Shown: positions 28,297-41,998 of the stretch, piece by piece
Layout: each line of letters begins with the position of its first letter
Position numbering within the stretch: position 1 is the stretch's first letter
NCBI GenBank assembly: GCA_904063045.1
Contig: CAJFCJ010000027.1
Span: forward strand, 312,501-376,500
Length of the DNA: 64,000 bases
Direction of reading: 5' to 3'
Source: Dimorphilus gyrociliatus
Lineage: Eukaryota > Annelida > Polychaeta > Dinophilidae
The notes under the pieces: model-generated
Database searches by the model: none
What the model was told of the DNA's origin: nothing
The model's input: the letters and a program-made list of their open reading frames with translations, nothing else
Translations under genes and position numbers: made by a program

Positions 28297-30386
28297 ACAT
28301 CTTTAGTTATATCAGTAAGAGACACATGCTATATGTTATATAACAGGCGCAAATTTTTGTATCAGTTTCGGCTTCGAAGAATTATACAGTATAGACATGC
28401 ATATCCCCTTTCTGTTTTTATTCAGAATCGTTCATAGACGACTTTTCTTTTGTCTTTTTATGAAGAAGAATTAATGATTCAGCTATTTTTACTTAAAATT
28501 TTTATTAAGAAAAAGTAATAAGACAAGAAGATAGAATCGAATATATTTTAGATAAAGATCAATTATAAATATCTGAATATATTTGTAAAAATCTTATCCT
28601 TAATATTGTTTTTCTATTCAACGTATCATTTTAATTCAAAGTTTATTTTTCATTATTGATAAAATCATTTTATTTTGGCTCTTAAAGAAAATGACAGGAT
28701 GCAAAATATTCTTTACACGTGTTTGTTAAATAGCATATCAATATTTTCTAAAAAATATAAACATGTAATATTTAATTGTTTGTCATGTATATAACGTATC
28801 ATATACTTTGTATTAAATAATTATATTCGGCTTATCATTAAACTTTAACAAAGTTTTATCGAAATTTGTCTTGTTATTTTATTGTTTTTTAGTAGTTTTT
28901 AAGTCATAAATAATAAACTAATAATAATCATGAAATATAGACAAGAGAAAAAGGTAGATAGAGAGAGGGAGAGAGAGACAGAGCGAAATTGCAGTATACG
29001 CGATTATTTATAAAATTGTATTTACTTTCTATTCCTGTTCTTTCTTTTTTTGTTTTCTCTTTCATTTAAATTTTAACTATTATTTTCTTAACATTTTTAT
29101 CAATCATCTTAAAAAGAGATTCGTATGAAAAAAATACACATACGAATATTTCTGACTGAGTTTAATAATTAAATTTTTATTATAAATGATAATGAAAACT
29201 TCTTTGCTATTGATCTAAAACGTATTAGCTTCTATACAAAATGTGTATGGATTGAAATGAAACCATATGCTTCACCGATTAGTTTAATAAGAAGCTAACA
29301 ATTACGTCTTAAAGTTATAGACAGACGAAAAGTATTCTATATTATTTTACGCAAGTATATGAACTTTAGAGTATATATATATGCGACTATTCGATATGAT
29401 ATTATATATAAATACATTAATACATATATATGAATAGAGAAAAGAGGACGATTAAGAATAAAAAGATAATGAAAAAAAGTTTTTTCTTCCTTTGTTTCTT
29501 TTTTCAACATTTCTGTAGATTATCTTTTTTAAATCGTTTTGTTTTATAATATTTTACTGAGTCGCCTTCTTATTTATTATAAATATAGTAGAGGACATTT
29601 CTAATGCATTTTTTATCAGATATTTTATCGGTTTTTTTTATTATACAGTAAAATACAAATACAAACCGAGTCCATTACGAATAGATAATACATATAAATA
29701 TATATAAATATATATATATACTTTATATATATATTTATAGAGAATCGGCACGACGTTTACTCGTAAATGCAGTTGATATATAATGAATACTGAAAATTAT
29801 CTATGTGTACATACTGTATTCATTTATATACATATACAGTATATAGACACATAAGATAGCATTTAATATGTATGCAGTATATTTAATGCTTGTACATACT
29901 TGTAAAATAGGACAGATACACAAATAAAATGCGTATATATCGAATGGGACGAATGGAAAATGAACGACCTAATTTTGTTGCTAGCGTTGAGAATATTCTT
30001 TTCGCTAGTTCCTTTATCCAACTAAAAAATTTTTCCTATTTCAAACATTGGTTTCCGTTGTTGTTTTAGAAATATTTTTCTATTTTGGCTTGTTCTGAAA
30101 GCAGCAGCACCTTGTTTTTAAAAATGCCAGTGGTATATAACGGAGAGAGAGAGTGAGAGAGAGATACAGGGACAGAGACAGAGACAGACAGATAGTAAAG
30201 CAAACATAAATTTTTCATTGAAATAGATTTCAGTCTTTTTTCTTTCGTTTACAGAGGACTTGCGATATAAAAATAATTAAGAAAATCTAATCAGCTGTTA
30301 TGTAGACAGTAAATCCACATATCAGTTAATTCTTTAGAAGCTCCTTGCCTAGGTTTTTGCTTGCTAGCTAAAGTTTAAAAGAATTT
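28297..30386. other. Kinase 3' region and gene-free interval
   Basis: No further gene seen. The left part probably includes the kinase 3' UTR. GA-rich tracts are at about 28953-28985 and 30143-30190. TA-rich sequence and TACAGTA/TACTGTA-type motifs lie between about 29690 and 29890. Confidence 0.6.
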
Positions 30387-30875
30387 CTAGTCGGACGGTG
30401 ATCTATTCCCTTCCGGTAGTTCTGGCATGTGTCTTTGGGATATTTCATCCAACTTTTGGGAGAGGTTATTCGATTTTCTAAATAGAGGAGGAGGGGTTGC
30501 TGGCCTAGGCTTCATTCTTCTCTTTCGAAGGCTTTCAGGACATGTCTTTGATCTGGGACGGAAATGAATGTGGTCGTCACAAGCTAGACGATAAGCGTAC
30601 GATGGACTTTGGGATTGGTAGTCATTTGTCTCTTTTTTAGGATTTTTATCGGTACGTTTTCCCGTCCTTTTCAGGTTTGGATCGGTCAACGATCTTTGTC
30701 GAAAAATCTTCTGAACGGAACATAACGTAACACCTTCTAGATTGACGACGTCTTCATTTTTAAGATTTTCAGAACTCTTCGATGTTTTAAGTATTCTAAA
30801 ACTACCTTGTTTTGTTGTAAGTCGATCGTTGAATTCCTTTGTTAATTCATTGATAGAATTCATGTTTTGAAGCAT
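30387..30875 (-). CDS. Unknown basic, Ser/Pro-rich protein (162 aa)
   Basis: Not recognised. A single open exon encodes a protein rich in Lys, Arg, Ser and Pro. It has no signal peptide or membrane segment and is probably largely disordered. Stretches such as FRQRSLTDPNLKR and FRPRSKTCPESLRKRR look like basophilic-kinase or 14-3-3-type phosphosites (R-x-x-S). A proline patch PRPATPPPLFRK follows near residue 125. These features suit an adaptor or signalling scaffold, but no family is apparent. The base composition is clearly less AT-rich than the flanks over the whole frame, which supports real coding. A second, in-frame ATG lies five codons in. Confidence 0.6.
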   Translation of the reverse strand: MLQNMNSINELTKEFNDRLTTKQGSFRILKTSKSSENLKNEDVVNLEGVTLCSVQKIFRQRSLTDPNLKRTGKRTDKNPKKETNDYQSQSPSYAYRLACDDHIHFRPRSKTCPESLRKRRMKPRPATPPPLFRKSNNLSQKLDEISQRHMPELPEGNRSPSD

Positions 30876-33800
30876 TCAATTCAATTCAGTCCAATTTGAT
30901 TTCGTAGTAAATATAACATACCGATGTCTGCCAAATAATACTTTACAACACTATTTATATCCGTCTATATATCTTCAGGAAATCTTTTTCGTTTTTCTGT
31001 CTAAAAAAATATATTTTCAGTTAAAAAAATATATATTTGACTAGTTGTTTCTTTCCCGTCGGCTATAAACCTAGCGATTGGTGATCTTGGCAAATTTTTC
31101 AAGCCTTCCGATCTGAACGCCATCTATACTAGAGATAAAACCAATGCGATATTCTGATATTTAAATTTATATGTATATATATATAAATATAGCCTAGGAT
31201 TAAAAAAGATTAGTAAATAGGTAACAGGGCATATAATCCAAATGATTGATGGTTTGTTTAATATTTCATCTATTGTTCTTTTTTTTGAGTAGAGATTCTT
31301 CTTTTTCCATTCTTTTCTTCGCAAAGAAATTTACTTTAAATAAATTTCTTATATAAATGTCAGAAAGAAAGATCGATTAATTGGGAGAATATTAAGTTTC
31401 GTATAAAAAATAGCGCTCCAGTCGAACAAATTTGAAGCTTTTATACAAAATATCTTTAAGACCTTTAAAAGCTGACAAAAAAGTGACGTCATTAATATTT
31501 CGTTGAGACAGTTGTGAAAAATTTCCAGTTAACCTTCGAATAACTTATAAGACAGATTTGCACAATAGTTTATATGTGGTATATTAAATAAAACAGTCTA
31601 GTTGTACGGATGGATACGTTATATATTGTATTATATTAGCATATCCCTTCACTAAATCTCATTATATTGTTAATAAAAATCAAAGATATTTACTGATAAA
31701 CTTTAAGGTATTTCATGTGAATTCCATTAGATACTTCTATTTTCCAGATAAGGAAAAGGGACGCCTACAACTAAAATGAATAAGTTAATGAATCATTGAT
31801 ATTGGCAAACATTTAATTAACAAAAGCATCAACACTTTTCTGGAATATATTTACATAACTTAAAAGATAAAATACAAGTTTTTATTAGATTTCTTAAAGA
31901 AGGATACGAGCTCTTTTCTCTTGTTAGTTACGGTAGTAAAGTGCATTTATACATTGTCAATATATGATCAAGTACTGAATGAATGAATAGTAGAAAAATG
32001 GCGTTTATTTTTTAATGGGTAGGCTAAATGATACAATAAATAGTTAGAATACTTTACAAAATAAGATTACAACGAGATAGCATGATATATAAAACTGATA
32101 AGGAAATGATTAACTCAATTACCAGCTTAAGTTTCAATGTGGAATGAAAAAGACAATCCTGCTTTGATTTTTTTATTTCTCTCTCTCCCTCTCTCTTTTA
32201 GGCGTCTAGCTGTTTTTTGTCTGAAGCAAAACTGATTGTCAACTGACTAGAAACAAGGCGTTCCCTTGTGAAGCCTGACACATTTTACAGGTCTACACCC
32301 TTTTTCTTAGGCTGAATTAAGTTAAAGGTATTTTATTTTAGCGACTAAGGAATTCTTTACTATTCCGAAGATGGTATTAATTTACATAAATTGGTGTAAA
32401 ATAGAAACTCTTTTCTCGCATATAAAAAAAGATCCGACAAAAGATGAGAAAAAGCTAAATGAGGAAAGACAAAATTTTTAAAGATAGAAAGAGGAAAAAA
32501 ATGTGAAAGAATCTATAAAGAGAGAGAGAGAGCGAGAGAATAGAGTAGACTGTCATGTACGTTAAAAGTTGTTAGCTATATAAAAAAAAAGAAATTACAA
32601 ATAGATTCGTCCAATACCTATTTATCATCGTTGAAATTACCTAAAATAACACAAAGTAAAGGTGAAATTATACTTATTTTCAATTGATTTTTTTCGTTTA
32701 TTTTATATTCTTTCCAACTTGGTGTCGTTTTTATGCACTAACTGTATATCCTAAGTGTACGATTGTAAATTGACTTGGAATTGAGAAAAACTGGTACTTA
32801 TGAACGGTAATTAGCTTGCAGTTAGTCTAAAAATAATATTCGAAATGTTTTTTATGTTTAATAATTAGTTGTGAAATTTCCTAAATTAAAGTCGTTACTC
32901 TCCAAAGGAAACATCCTTTACGTGTTATTTACTAGAGAAGTAGCCAATAAATAGTTAATTCTCATTCTCTAATAAACAATTGTACATATTTTATTTTGCA
33001 TCATTTACGAGGGCGTTGACAACTTTCTCTTTCCTTTTCACTCTCTCTCTATCATCATTTTAAAACTACTTTTCATCTCTGTCTTTTAATATACCATTGG
33101 ATTTTATCAAAGAGATTTAATATATTTATATGAATAAATACCGCATGTCCTACATCCAAGATAACGTTACATACTCTGCTCGCTTTTTTTCGCTTCCTTT
33201 ACCGCCTTTAATGGAAAGGAACCTTTTCAGCGATTAAAAACTTGTCAATGAAAGGTTTATAACTTATATAAAGTAATATATACTATATATATATAGATGT
33301 ATATACAATATTATATGTATTATATGTTTACTAAAAAAATAAACTAGTATTCTCTAAGAAAAGTATGAAATCTTTAGCTATAACAGAAATTGCGAGTCAT
33401 CAGGAGTTAATGATAAAATTTCAAAGAACGAATACCCTTTGATGCTTCAATCTACAACTTTCTTTTTCTTCTAACATAGAAAAAAAACCGAGAATATATA
33501 CAGTACTTCCGACTCCAAGAATGAATAAAATACATTCATTCTTCTGACTTTTTGTATTTAACTAAATATCTCTGGAAATTCTCTAATAGTTTCATAGAAA
33601 CGTATAAATACATAAACATTTTCATTAGGAAAGAGTAGTCGAAAAGGATGAAAAAAGATGTATTATATTGTATATTGTAAAATAAACAGAACAAGTAAGA
33701 AACATAGAGAATAATTATACTTCAAAGTTGACGTTCTGTTAAATAACTTGTTTTTTATCTACATATTTTGTTAGTGAATATAACAAGTTATATAAAAGAG

Positions 33801-36800
33801 AAAACTTTCTTTTTAAGTAAAGAACAAACAAAAGAGTAACGTACCGATTATGATGCTAATCTAGCTGAACGTATGTGCAACTACAACAGTTGCAAGTGAG
33901 AGACTGACGATATTAAGTAGTAGGCGCTTCATTAAGTCACATGCATGACCGTATCCAATCCGCTTAATTCTGCTGCAGTGCATTTATTTCTGTTGACATT
34001 CTTTTCGCATCAAATTATTGCCGGTCCTGTTTAATTACCCTATTATATATCATTGAATATTATTGAATTCTTGAATGATTGTTTCACATTAACTTCTTTA
34101 CTTCTTGTAAATAAGTTTCGTAACATTACAAAGTTTTTAATATATTTCTTATTTTGTTTATAATAAAAGAGAGATGTTACTGTCTGTAACATTGATACTG
34201 GTAGAGAATTCGGTCAAGATAAGCCAGAAATAATAATATTCTTTCTTCTTTTTCGCCTGCCCCATACTACCCCCTCCCCTCCCCGCCTTCCCCCTCTCCT
34301 AAATAGTTTATTTACATTAGAAAATGAGGCCAAATTTTCATATTTACCAAAATATCTATATAACGCTTGCATACAATAAAGAAATGATGGAAAATATGTC
34401 TTTTATTCATTTAATTTATTTCCTATTGTTTTTTTTCTTTATGCTATCCATTCATTACTTTAAAAACTTTTAATTAAGAATAGATGACAGAATAGGGATT
34501 CATCAACCAACGAATGGAAGAAGAATGAGGAAAAAAAGAACATCTATCTTATTGAATAATTTCGTGAGATTGTAAATGAAGGCTGTTAAGTAACAAGATT
34601 AAATGAGGATAGTGACCCATTTGGAAAAACAAGATATTTGAATAATTTGTACAATCAGATCAAAATGAAAAACACAGAGATGACATTGTTTATAACTACT
34701 TTTGACATGGTTGAAAATCGTATTTACTAAACAAAAATACATAAACAATTACATCGAAGAAAAAAGTTTTTTATTGTTTCTTTAATCGTCTGAATGTTGT
34801 AAAATTTCGGCAAAGATCAAAAAGTTAATAACGTTAATGGACGTAGAACATTTCTATATAGATTATATTGCAGGTTTTGTTTCAAATGGACCATTAGTTT
34901 AGAGTGAGAGATTGAGTATATTCGTATTATAAAAACAGAAACTTTTCAGTTATTTATTTTATACTTTTTATATAATCTTAATCTCGATATCGAATGGTCG
35001 ATTATCAAATTATCGTGTTTATTTCAATTACAAAATTTGTAGTTTGGTTGTTTGCTACGTTCCTTTTTTGCTATTTATCTGTCCATTTGTTTCTCTTTCT
35101 TCCTCTTTCATTGTTTGCCTGTCTCCTATCTTGTCTTTTCTATTCCTGTTGGCCCAGTTTTTAGTTTTACACCTAGTCTTTTGTCCATGAACAGTATACG
35201 AAACTGGTACTATTTGGTTCTATCTATAATTTTTCAGCCTTTCTTTCGTGGGATGACTAAATTATAGCATCGACTTGTTAATGTAAATTATAATTTATTC
35301 TCTTAAATCTATTAGGTAACACTTTCCGTTGAAATGTCATCCGAAAATTTACCCTTTTACCCATTTACGGTAAGAGTATCTCTTTTCGTAGTTAGAGAGC
35401 ACTTAGAAGATGGTAGAGGATGTTAAAATATTTTTGATAGATATTGTCACTCGACCTCTTGATACATGTGTTAAATATTGTACATTTTTTTTATCTCAAA
35501 CATAATTTATCCCATATGATCAATATCTAAAAATCTGCAAAGCTGTTAGGACTGATATTTAAGGATTCTGTAAATTTAATTACCCAGTCTATTCATGTAC
35601 TTATTGAAAATATTGTAGTGTTCATTTATGCTGTTTTGAAAAGAGAATTATACGTTTTTTACGAGCATATTTTTGATTATATTTTATAATTCGAAAAGTA
35701 TAGGGGAGTATTTTCGATATTGGTTGATTCAATGTACTTTTTTCAATGTAGAACAATTGGTAATTTTGGTAGAGTATGTGTCTTCTTCCAATTACCCTAT
35801 GTCTCTCTATTCATTTCTATTTTGAATAATGTAATAAGATATCTCTTCAACTATTATTATATAAGACATATGTTTTATAAATAAAGTCTATTCTTTACAT
35901 CTCAAAAGTTATTTGTCTATTGTTGAAGCACACTTTTTCAGCATTCTCTTAAGTTTAAAAGGACTTCATTAAAGCTATAGCTGAGATTATTCTAATAGAG
36001 ATAAACACTTGGCTTCTGTTTTATCTCCCCGAGAAGTTGCGTAATAAAATAGATAAATAAATAAATTTTCCATCTGTCTGTTATTCCTTTTCCAGAATGT
36101 TTTCCAAGTGTTATTTTCTTAAAAAATACATCAAAAGTATGATAAATATAGCATTTAATAAATCTAGCAAAAGACTAGATATATTTAATATCAGAAAAGT
36201 AATATACTGTACTTGTTTCTCTATCTTTGTCTCCTCTCTCTCTCTCCCTTTTTCCCTCCCTCTCTCTAGACTTGGAAATTAGAGAACTGTACGGTGTTTT
36301 TTTCGCATTTACAGCTCGTGTTATTTGTAAACCAACTCTAATGCCATTTACATCATTATTTAACACTGTCTTATAAGATTGAGCATAAGTACTAATATTT
36401 TAATTATTTTAATCATATTGACTTAATAGCTCTAAAATTGGTGTTATTTGCTAATTTTTTATTACAAAACTTCATTTTTCCATCTTATTTCTTCTGTATT
36501 TTATATGCTATTGTTATATAAATTTATATATAAATATATATCTATATATAGTATCTTATATCTCCTATTTTCAGAACTGAAAACCACCTATAACTAACAA
36601 ACACAAACTATAGATATAAATATATTGATTATTCAATAGATTTTAATAGAAAAAAGGAGAAATTTTCAATATTATTTATAATTTATAGGTGTAATAATTC
36701 AAGGTTAAACTACCAAGATTACTATGTATACTATTCGTAGAATAATAATATAGACCGTGAAAGAACCCAGCAGACTATATGCTAATAAAATGTTTCGATT

Positions 36801-36902
36801 GTTTACGTTATTACTTGAATTATATTCGAATTAAGATAATAATAGAGGTATATCTTTTATTTAATCTCTTTGGACCTAGTTTCCTCAGGTTTATGTATGT
36901 AC

Positions 36903-36936
<34 letters not shown>

Positions 36937-37137
36937 ACAGCTGCTATAGGTATTGATTTTCTTCAGTCATATGTTGCCTGAGCAGAGGCTATTGCTCTAA
37001 TAAAATTGCTGGAAATTTTTTGTATTATCTAATCAATATTAAATTTATCGAATCGATTAATCAAATTCGTGTAGAAATATGTTTTTGAAAGCTTAATTTT
37101 ATATTTTATTCAGAGAGAATAGATTTCATTTAACATA
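30876..37137. other. Long gene-free interval (6.3 kb)
   Basis: No convincing exon was found on either strand. It contains a CTCF-core-like site at 31118-31126 (reverse complement TAGATGGCG), GA tracts at about 32518-32540, and a less AT-rich patch at about 33850-34040 with the inverted repeat GCAACT/AGTTGC. A C-rich strand tract is at about 34255-34300, pyrimidine tracts near 35085-35130 and 36225-36270, and a (TA)n array at about 36906-36934. Long reading frames here, such as 35052-35267, are T-rich low complexity. It may hold distal regulatory sequence or noncoding transcripts. Confidence 0.5.
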
Positions 37138-37461
37138 ATGCCGTCCGTTGATCAAGTCTATGAGCAAATTCAAGATAAACTCGACCAATTAATGTTTGTA
37201 AACTTTGATTTATTCATATACTGTTTATTTAAGCTTTATTTAGAAAGATTTCAGTAAAATAGAAATGCTAATATTACAAAGAGAAATCTTGTAAAGTGTA
37301 CGATATTTTTTAAATATAGGGCAGACGGATGTATAAATGCACATCAAGTTAAAAATGGACGAATAGAGGTTGAAGTTGCAGACTCCATTGAAGAAGTTCG
37401 AAGAATTATAAACGGCTGGTCTGAAGTCATTGATACTCACTATTTCACCTTTAAGAATTAA
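37138..37461 (+). CDS. Small unknown protein from three exons (77 aa)
   Basis: Exons 37138-37193, 37255-37290 (36 nt) and 37320-37461 join in frame, using a GTTTGT donor, a TTTCAG acceptor, a GTAAAG donor and an AATATAG acceptor. The two introns are only 61 and 29 bp; 29 bp is very short, so the second junction is the weak point of the model. The product is soluble and mostly helical: an N-terminal helix (SVDQVYEQIQDKLDQL), a central Cys, and a C-terminal charged helix (DSIEEVRRIINGWSEVI). I do not recognise the family. The size and helical layout would fit a small subunit of a larger complex, but that is speculation. If the middle exon is skipped, the flanking exons still join in frame. Confidence 0.45.
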
Positions 37462-37946
37462 AATTTTTCAACTTGAAAATGTAAACTGAAAGATAAATAT
37501 CTCATATTGATTTATTATATTAATACTATAGAATATCAACGGAAAAAACGAACGATGACAGCCACATGTCAATACCATTCGACTGCAATCAAAAAGACTG
37601 TGTGAACTCATTTTTCAGTTCTTAATTTAAACATTTACGAAAGAATTTTAACCATATCAAAAATGAGAATATCAATATCTATTATATCATTAACTACATA
37701 TAATAATGTATTATTAAAATAGAAAAATACACAAATCACTAGAATTTGATTTTTGATTAGTAATGACAACTGAATATACATTTGAAATGATTTATATAGT
37801 TTTTACATATCGACTATTTAAACGATAACGCTTCATTCTAGTTTTCTTATATTGTATTTATTAAATTATTAATAAAATCTAATAAAAAAATTCAATACAA
37901 AAGGGACAAAACAAACTGTATAGAAAATAAATAAAAAGTTCTCTCT
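37462..37946. other. Convergent 3' region
   Basis: About 485 bp between the ends of the 77-residue gene and the five-pass membrane gene. AT-rich, with AATAAA-like signals on both strands, as expected for two converging 3' ends. No gene seen. Confidence 0.5.
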
Positions 37947-39673
37947 TCACTCTTCCTTCACTGATTTAATGTATTCTGTTTTATTTGAACATACTTTTAA
38001 TCTGCTGTTAAAGAATGGCATAGGAGTTGTGCAGGTAAAATCTGACCATGGCGTATAAACGTAAACTCCCGTAAAGTTGGATTTTTTCCTTATTGTTGTA
38101 CCTAGATAGTGTAATCTCCAACCCTTTTGAAATTTTTCACCTATTTCTTCACACGTCTTACCATTTGTTTCTATTTGAATAGTTGCTGCATTAAATTGAA
38201 TTTCGCCGAACCAACCTCCTGAATCTTTTGTATACTTAAATGCAAAAAGTATCTCTGTAGCGTTAGTACATTCAATTGGTTGATATTTAGCTTGTTTATT
38301 ACATTTATACGATCCTTTATGGACGCCTCCTTTCATAACTATATCCGATATTTCACGTATTATATAGGGTCGAGTTATATCTCTTCCCTCTAATAATAAA
38401 AATCTATTAAGTAGAAATTTTCTTTTGATTTTTCCATCGGCAAAATTCTGAGATAATAAGAAAATCGATGGTTTTAAAAATTCTTCGTTCATTTTGACTT
38501 GAACGGCTGTTTTCCAATGCATAATTGGGAAGGCAATCACTGCTGAGAAAGTTAGGCAGCTACACATAAAGATAAGGTGGGCTTTGAATTTTATCTCGTG
38601 CTTTTCCCCTCCGGCCATATGGGCGTGCCATAGTATCCTAGTAAAATAGAATACAACCGTAATAGATGCGGACGTAGTTTGAATACTAGTCATAACGTGA
38701 CTAGAACAATACGCAATGGAATAATTAACCCCGGCCAAAGGTAATTCAGAGAAGGGAAGAGTCAACAAGAATTCATATGATATAGGTATAAGTGTCTTTT
38801 TTCTAACGCTTTTAAATACATACAACGAATTAACAGTTTGAAAAATGTAAACAATAATCGCTGAAATACTGAATGAGAACAAAAGCCAAACTTGAGCATC
38901 AGAAGGTCCTCCAACCATTAAACCTCGATAGGCCGATAGAGGCGCCATTTGAAAATAATTAAACCAGTGAAGTGCTAGATGGCAGCTGCTGAGGAGTATC
39001 TGGCAGATAACCCAACCATAATGAGAAGTTGCCTACAAAGATAAATTAATCTACAGCTTGTTTTACGTTACTAAATTAATTAAGTAAATATATAAGCCTA
39101 TTTCTAAATACATAAAGAAATAAGTTAATCTAAAAGAGGAACAGGTTAATGAAAAAATGTTGAATAATTTAAATATAAATGCAAGTAACGTCTCTATATG
39201 AAGGTGTTGTCTGTTTTTTTTCGATATTACTTCTTTCTTTCTTTCTTTCTTTTCATTAACGACTACTGCCGTCTAAAGGAGTATAATTAAGAAAATATTT
39301 TGTTTATCCGCCTTACCTTACCACATAAATGATCGCTGGTCTTTTTGAATTTTCTCTTTAAATCCATTTGAAAAGTGGAAGCACGCTTTTCTTCATCTGC
39401 AACATTTAGTAAACTAACTCTTAAACTTTTCTCTAATCGTAAATTCTCTTCGGATGAAAGACTCGAGACTGATTCGGCAACAGCCAAATTTGCCATTTGA
39501 TAATTTCTACCTTGTTTTATCGTATCACAGTCAAATGGATTTAAATTTTTCCACAATTTATCATCATCGCGAAGTACATTCTCTTTTGATGTAATCTCCA
39601 TACTGGATGTTGAGGATTCAGACAATCCGGATGAAGGGGGTTGTCCCAATTCTCTAAGTCGAATTTTTATCAT
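37947..39673 (-). CDS. Five-pass membrane protein, paralogue of the gene at 1157-2314 (480 aa)
   Basis: Two exons, 39673-39317 and 39032-37947, join in phase 0 (GGTAAG donor, TTTGTAG acceptor). The first 119 residues are polar and Ser/Arg-rich, probably cytoplasmic. Five hydrophobic segments follow, roughly residues 125-145, 167-190, 205-228, 236-258 and 275-297. A tail of about 180 residues with spaced cysteines (YKCNKQAKYQPIEC, TCEEIG, FTCTT, KVCSN) and N-glycosylation sites (NAT, NFT, NKT) is likely extracellular. That cysteine pattern suggests a folded ligand-binding or adhesion module. The layout and several membrane-segment motifs match the plus-strand gene at 1157-2314. No known family is evident to me. 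It ends toward the 77-residue gene. Confidence 0.75.
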
Positions 39674-40203
39674 AATTCTGTTGGTACAACCAGTTAAAAG
39701 TAAAGGGAATTATTTAGCGAACAAGTAGAAAAACTGTTCAATTTATCGACAAGCTGCTCGGGTACCAGCTGCTAGTGTTCAATGTTTGATGAGTTTTAAT
39801 GATGTTTTCTACGTAGATTGCTGCCAGATGGCACTGAAATATTAACCTTTTTCTCAATCTTATACAACATTTATTCTTAGACTGTATTGCAGTTTTTGAG
39901 TTGATAATGGAATCGAGCTTATCAGTTTATTACGGATATTCAACAGCAATTGATAAGCATAAACTAAAAAAATCTAGTAAACTAATCGTTTTCCAGTTTC
40001 TATTTATTCCAAATCATATGCTATATATAGATATTTTGTTTATATTTTCGTTTTAAAAAAGAAAGACTCTCTTCCTTTCAGTTTCTTATCTTTATGCCTT
40101 CCTCTCCTACTTTTATAAGATATAAGGCTGTTTGCTTCGTTTATAATGCATTTAATTCACCTGTTCAAACCGTCAATATACTAAATATATATAATATATA
40201 TAG

Positions 40204-40234
<31 letters not shown>

Positions 40235-41923
40235 GTATATATACATATATCTAGAGATAGAGAGAAAGAGAGGTTCTTATATATGCCATTTTCTTCCTAA
40301 GATTCTTTACTTATCCTTAATAAATTATATGGAAAGCATAATCGAACTAATTTTTTCTTATATCTAATAATAGATCGTTATAAAATTACAAGTTAGGGTT
40401 ACAATTATACAATGCAATATCATTGTTATTGTTATCATTAAGAATAAAATAGTCACTTACCTAGCTAAGGCTTTCGAATTTGGCAACTTCATTTATATAT
40501 AAATTAAGAGATTGTTTAGTAGTTTTTCAAGTTATTCTAAAAGGAAAATGAAAGAAGAAGCAAAGTTTAATAGCAACAATGAAATGGGCTTTTGGAGAAG
40601 AAATAATCCGTAGTTTTTTCACAGGTTAATTTATTCTAATAAAATGCAAAATGTTAATTATTTATTAAGTAGAAAACGAATGTTTTTGTAGAGGAATAAC
40701 GTAAGTAGTTGTAAAATGTTCTACAAATACTGTTAGCCAGTATTTATATTACATTCGGTTGATTTTTATTAAAAATTCATTTTATATCAACTCTATTAAC
40801 GAATGAGAAAAGAGAAAGTTTCTTTGTTGATCGGGTCAAAAAATGATGATTAGTTTTGAAATTGTGTCTATGTTTTTCTCTCTCTTTCGCTATGGGAATA
40901 AACAGGATATAAAACTAACAAAAACGAAAATGTCAATTACTTTCAACAAGTCGCTATAGCAATGTTTAATTCGTATAGCGTTCTAGTAAATGATTATCCA
41001 TCAATTTTATCTTCAAGATATAGCTGGGGAATAAATGATAATATGATGTACAATAGAGATACTTTTCTCAAACTTTTTATTGTATATATATATATATATA
41101 TCTTTATACTGTATATATATATTATATATATATATATATATTCTGTATACAGTATATAGTTTTATCTAACTTTCTATAATTAAAAGCAATATACTACCAG
41201 TTGTTAGTCTTGATATTATAATAGGTTTAATTTGTTACCAGTCTTTACAAGTGCATTCTTATCGAGTCCTACTCCATCATCCTACGAAAGAAAGACAATG
41301 AATAAGCGCTGTCGGTTTACTCGAAAGATGAAACGTTCAGCAGAAATGTTTATGAAGTAAAGAAGAGAAGTAAAAACTGTTATTTTCTGTTTCTTTCACT
41401 TTTTCCTTGTTTTTTTTTCTTGCAGTAAAAGATTCCTTTACCCCCACGCAAAATCAACGTTATCTATTCCTATCAGATCTACACTTAACTCTACAGTTAA
41501 TCTAACCCTTTCTGAAAGTACTTTGAATGTATATTTTTACTTATAATCAATTATAGAAGCTTAATTATTAATTAATGCAATCTTCCTCAATTGTTATACA
41601 CTGTTACTAAATTGTTGGATGTTATGTTTAATGTCTTAAATATGCCTAGTATACTGTTTATACTATACATGTAGTTATTATATTGTATTTATAAGACATC
41701 AATGTATTTATAGGTTTATTTTCTTTTTACAAAATTATAGCCTCGTAACTGACGATATATATACGTCATCGTCCTCGACAAATACTGGTTGAGATTGTTT
41801 TATATTAGACAACAATCGTTAATAATTTCAAGTAGGTATACTAGGCACTCAACAACGTCATAGAGAATGATATTTTTGTCTTAACTGGGATTTTAAAAGT
41901 ACTAACGTAATGTTTTATAATGG
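39674..41923. other. Upstream region of the five-pass gene and AT-rich spacer
   Basis: A CTCF-core-like CCAGATGGCA lies at 39825-39834, about 150 bp upstream of the five-pass gene's start. TA arrays are at about 40186-40232 and 41085-41158. An isolated exon-like block on the minus strand at 41239-41281, described under findings, may belong to a decayed gene. No complete gene seen. Confidence 0.5.
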
Positions 41924-41998
41924 TAAATATAACGTAAAGGCGCGAGAGTCTAAACTTGGAACGTTGCCAAGTCCAGTCGTTGTAACCATCGACTACAC
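41924..41998 (+). repeat. Left terminal direct repeat of the retroelement remnant
   Basis: About 75 bp beginning TAAATATAACGTAAAGG and ending CATCGACTACAC. It matches 43979-44052 in the same orientation at roughly 80% by eye, with small indels. On the element's coding (minus) strand it begins TGTAGT, as many LTRs begin with TG. It is much shorter than a usual LTR, so it may be a trimmed LTR. Confidence 0.6.

Noticed and set aside
35052-36366. T- and Arg/Glu-rich frames in the gene-free region
   Set aside because: Low-complexity translations of pyrimidine or GA tracts without protein-like composition or splice partners.
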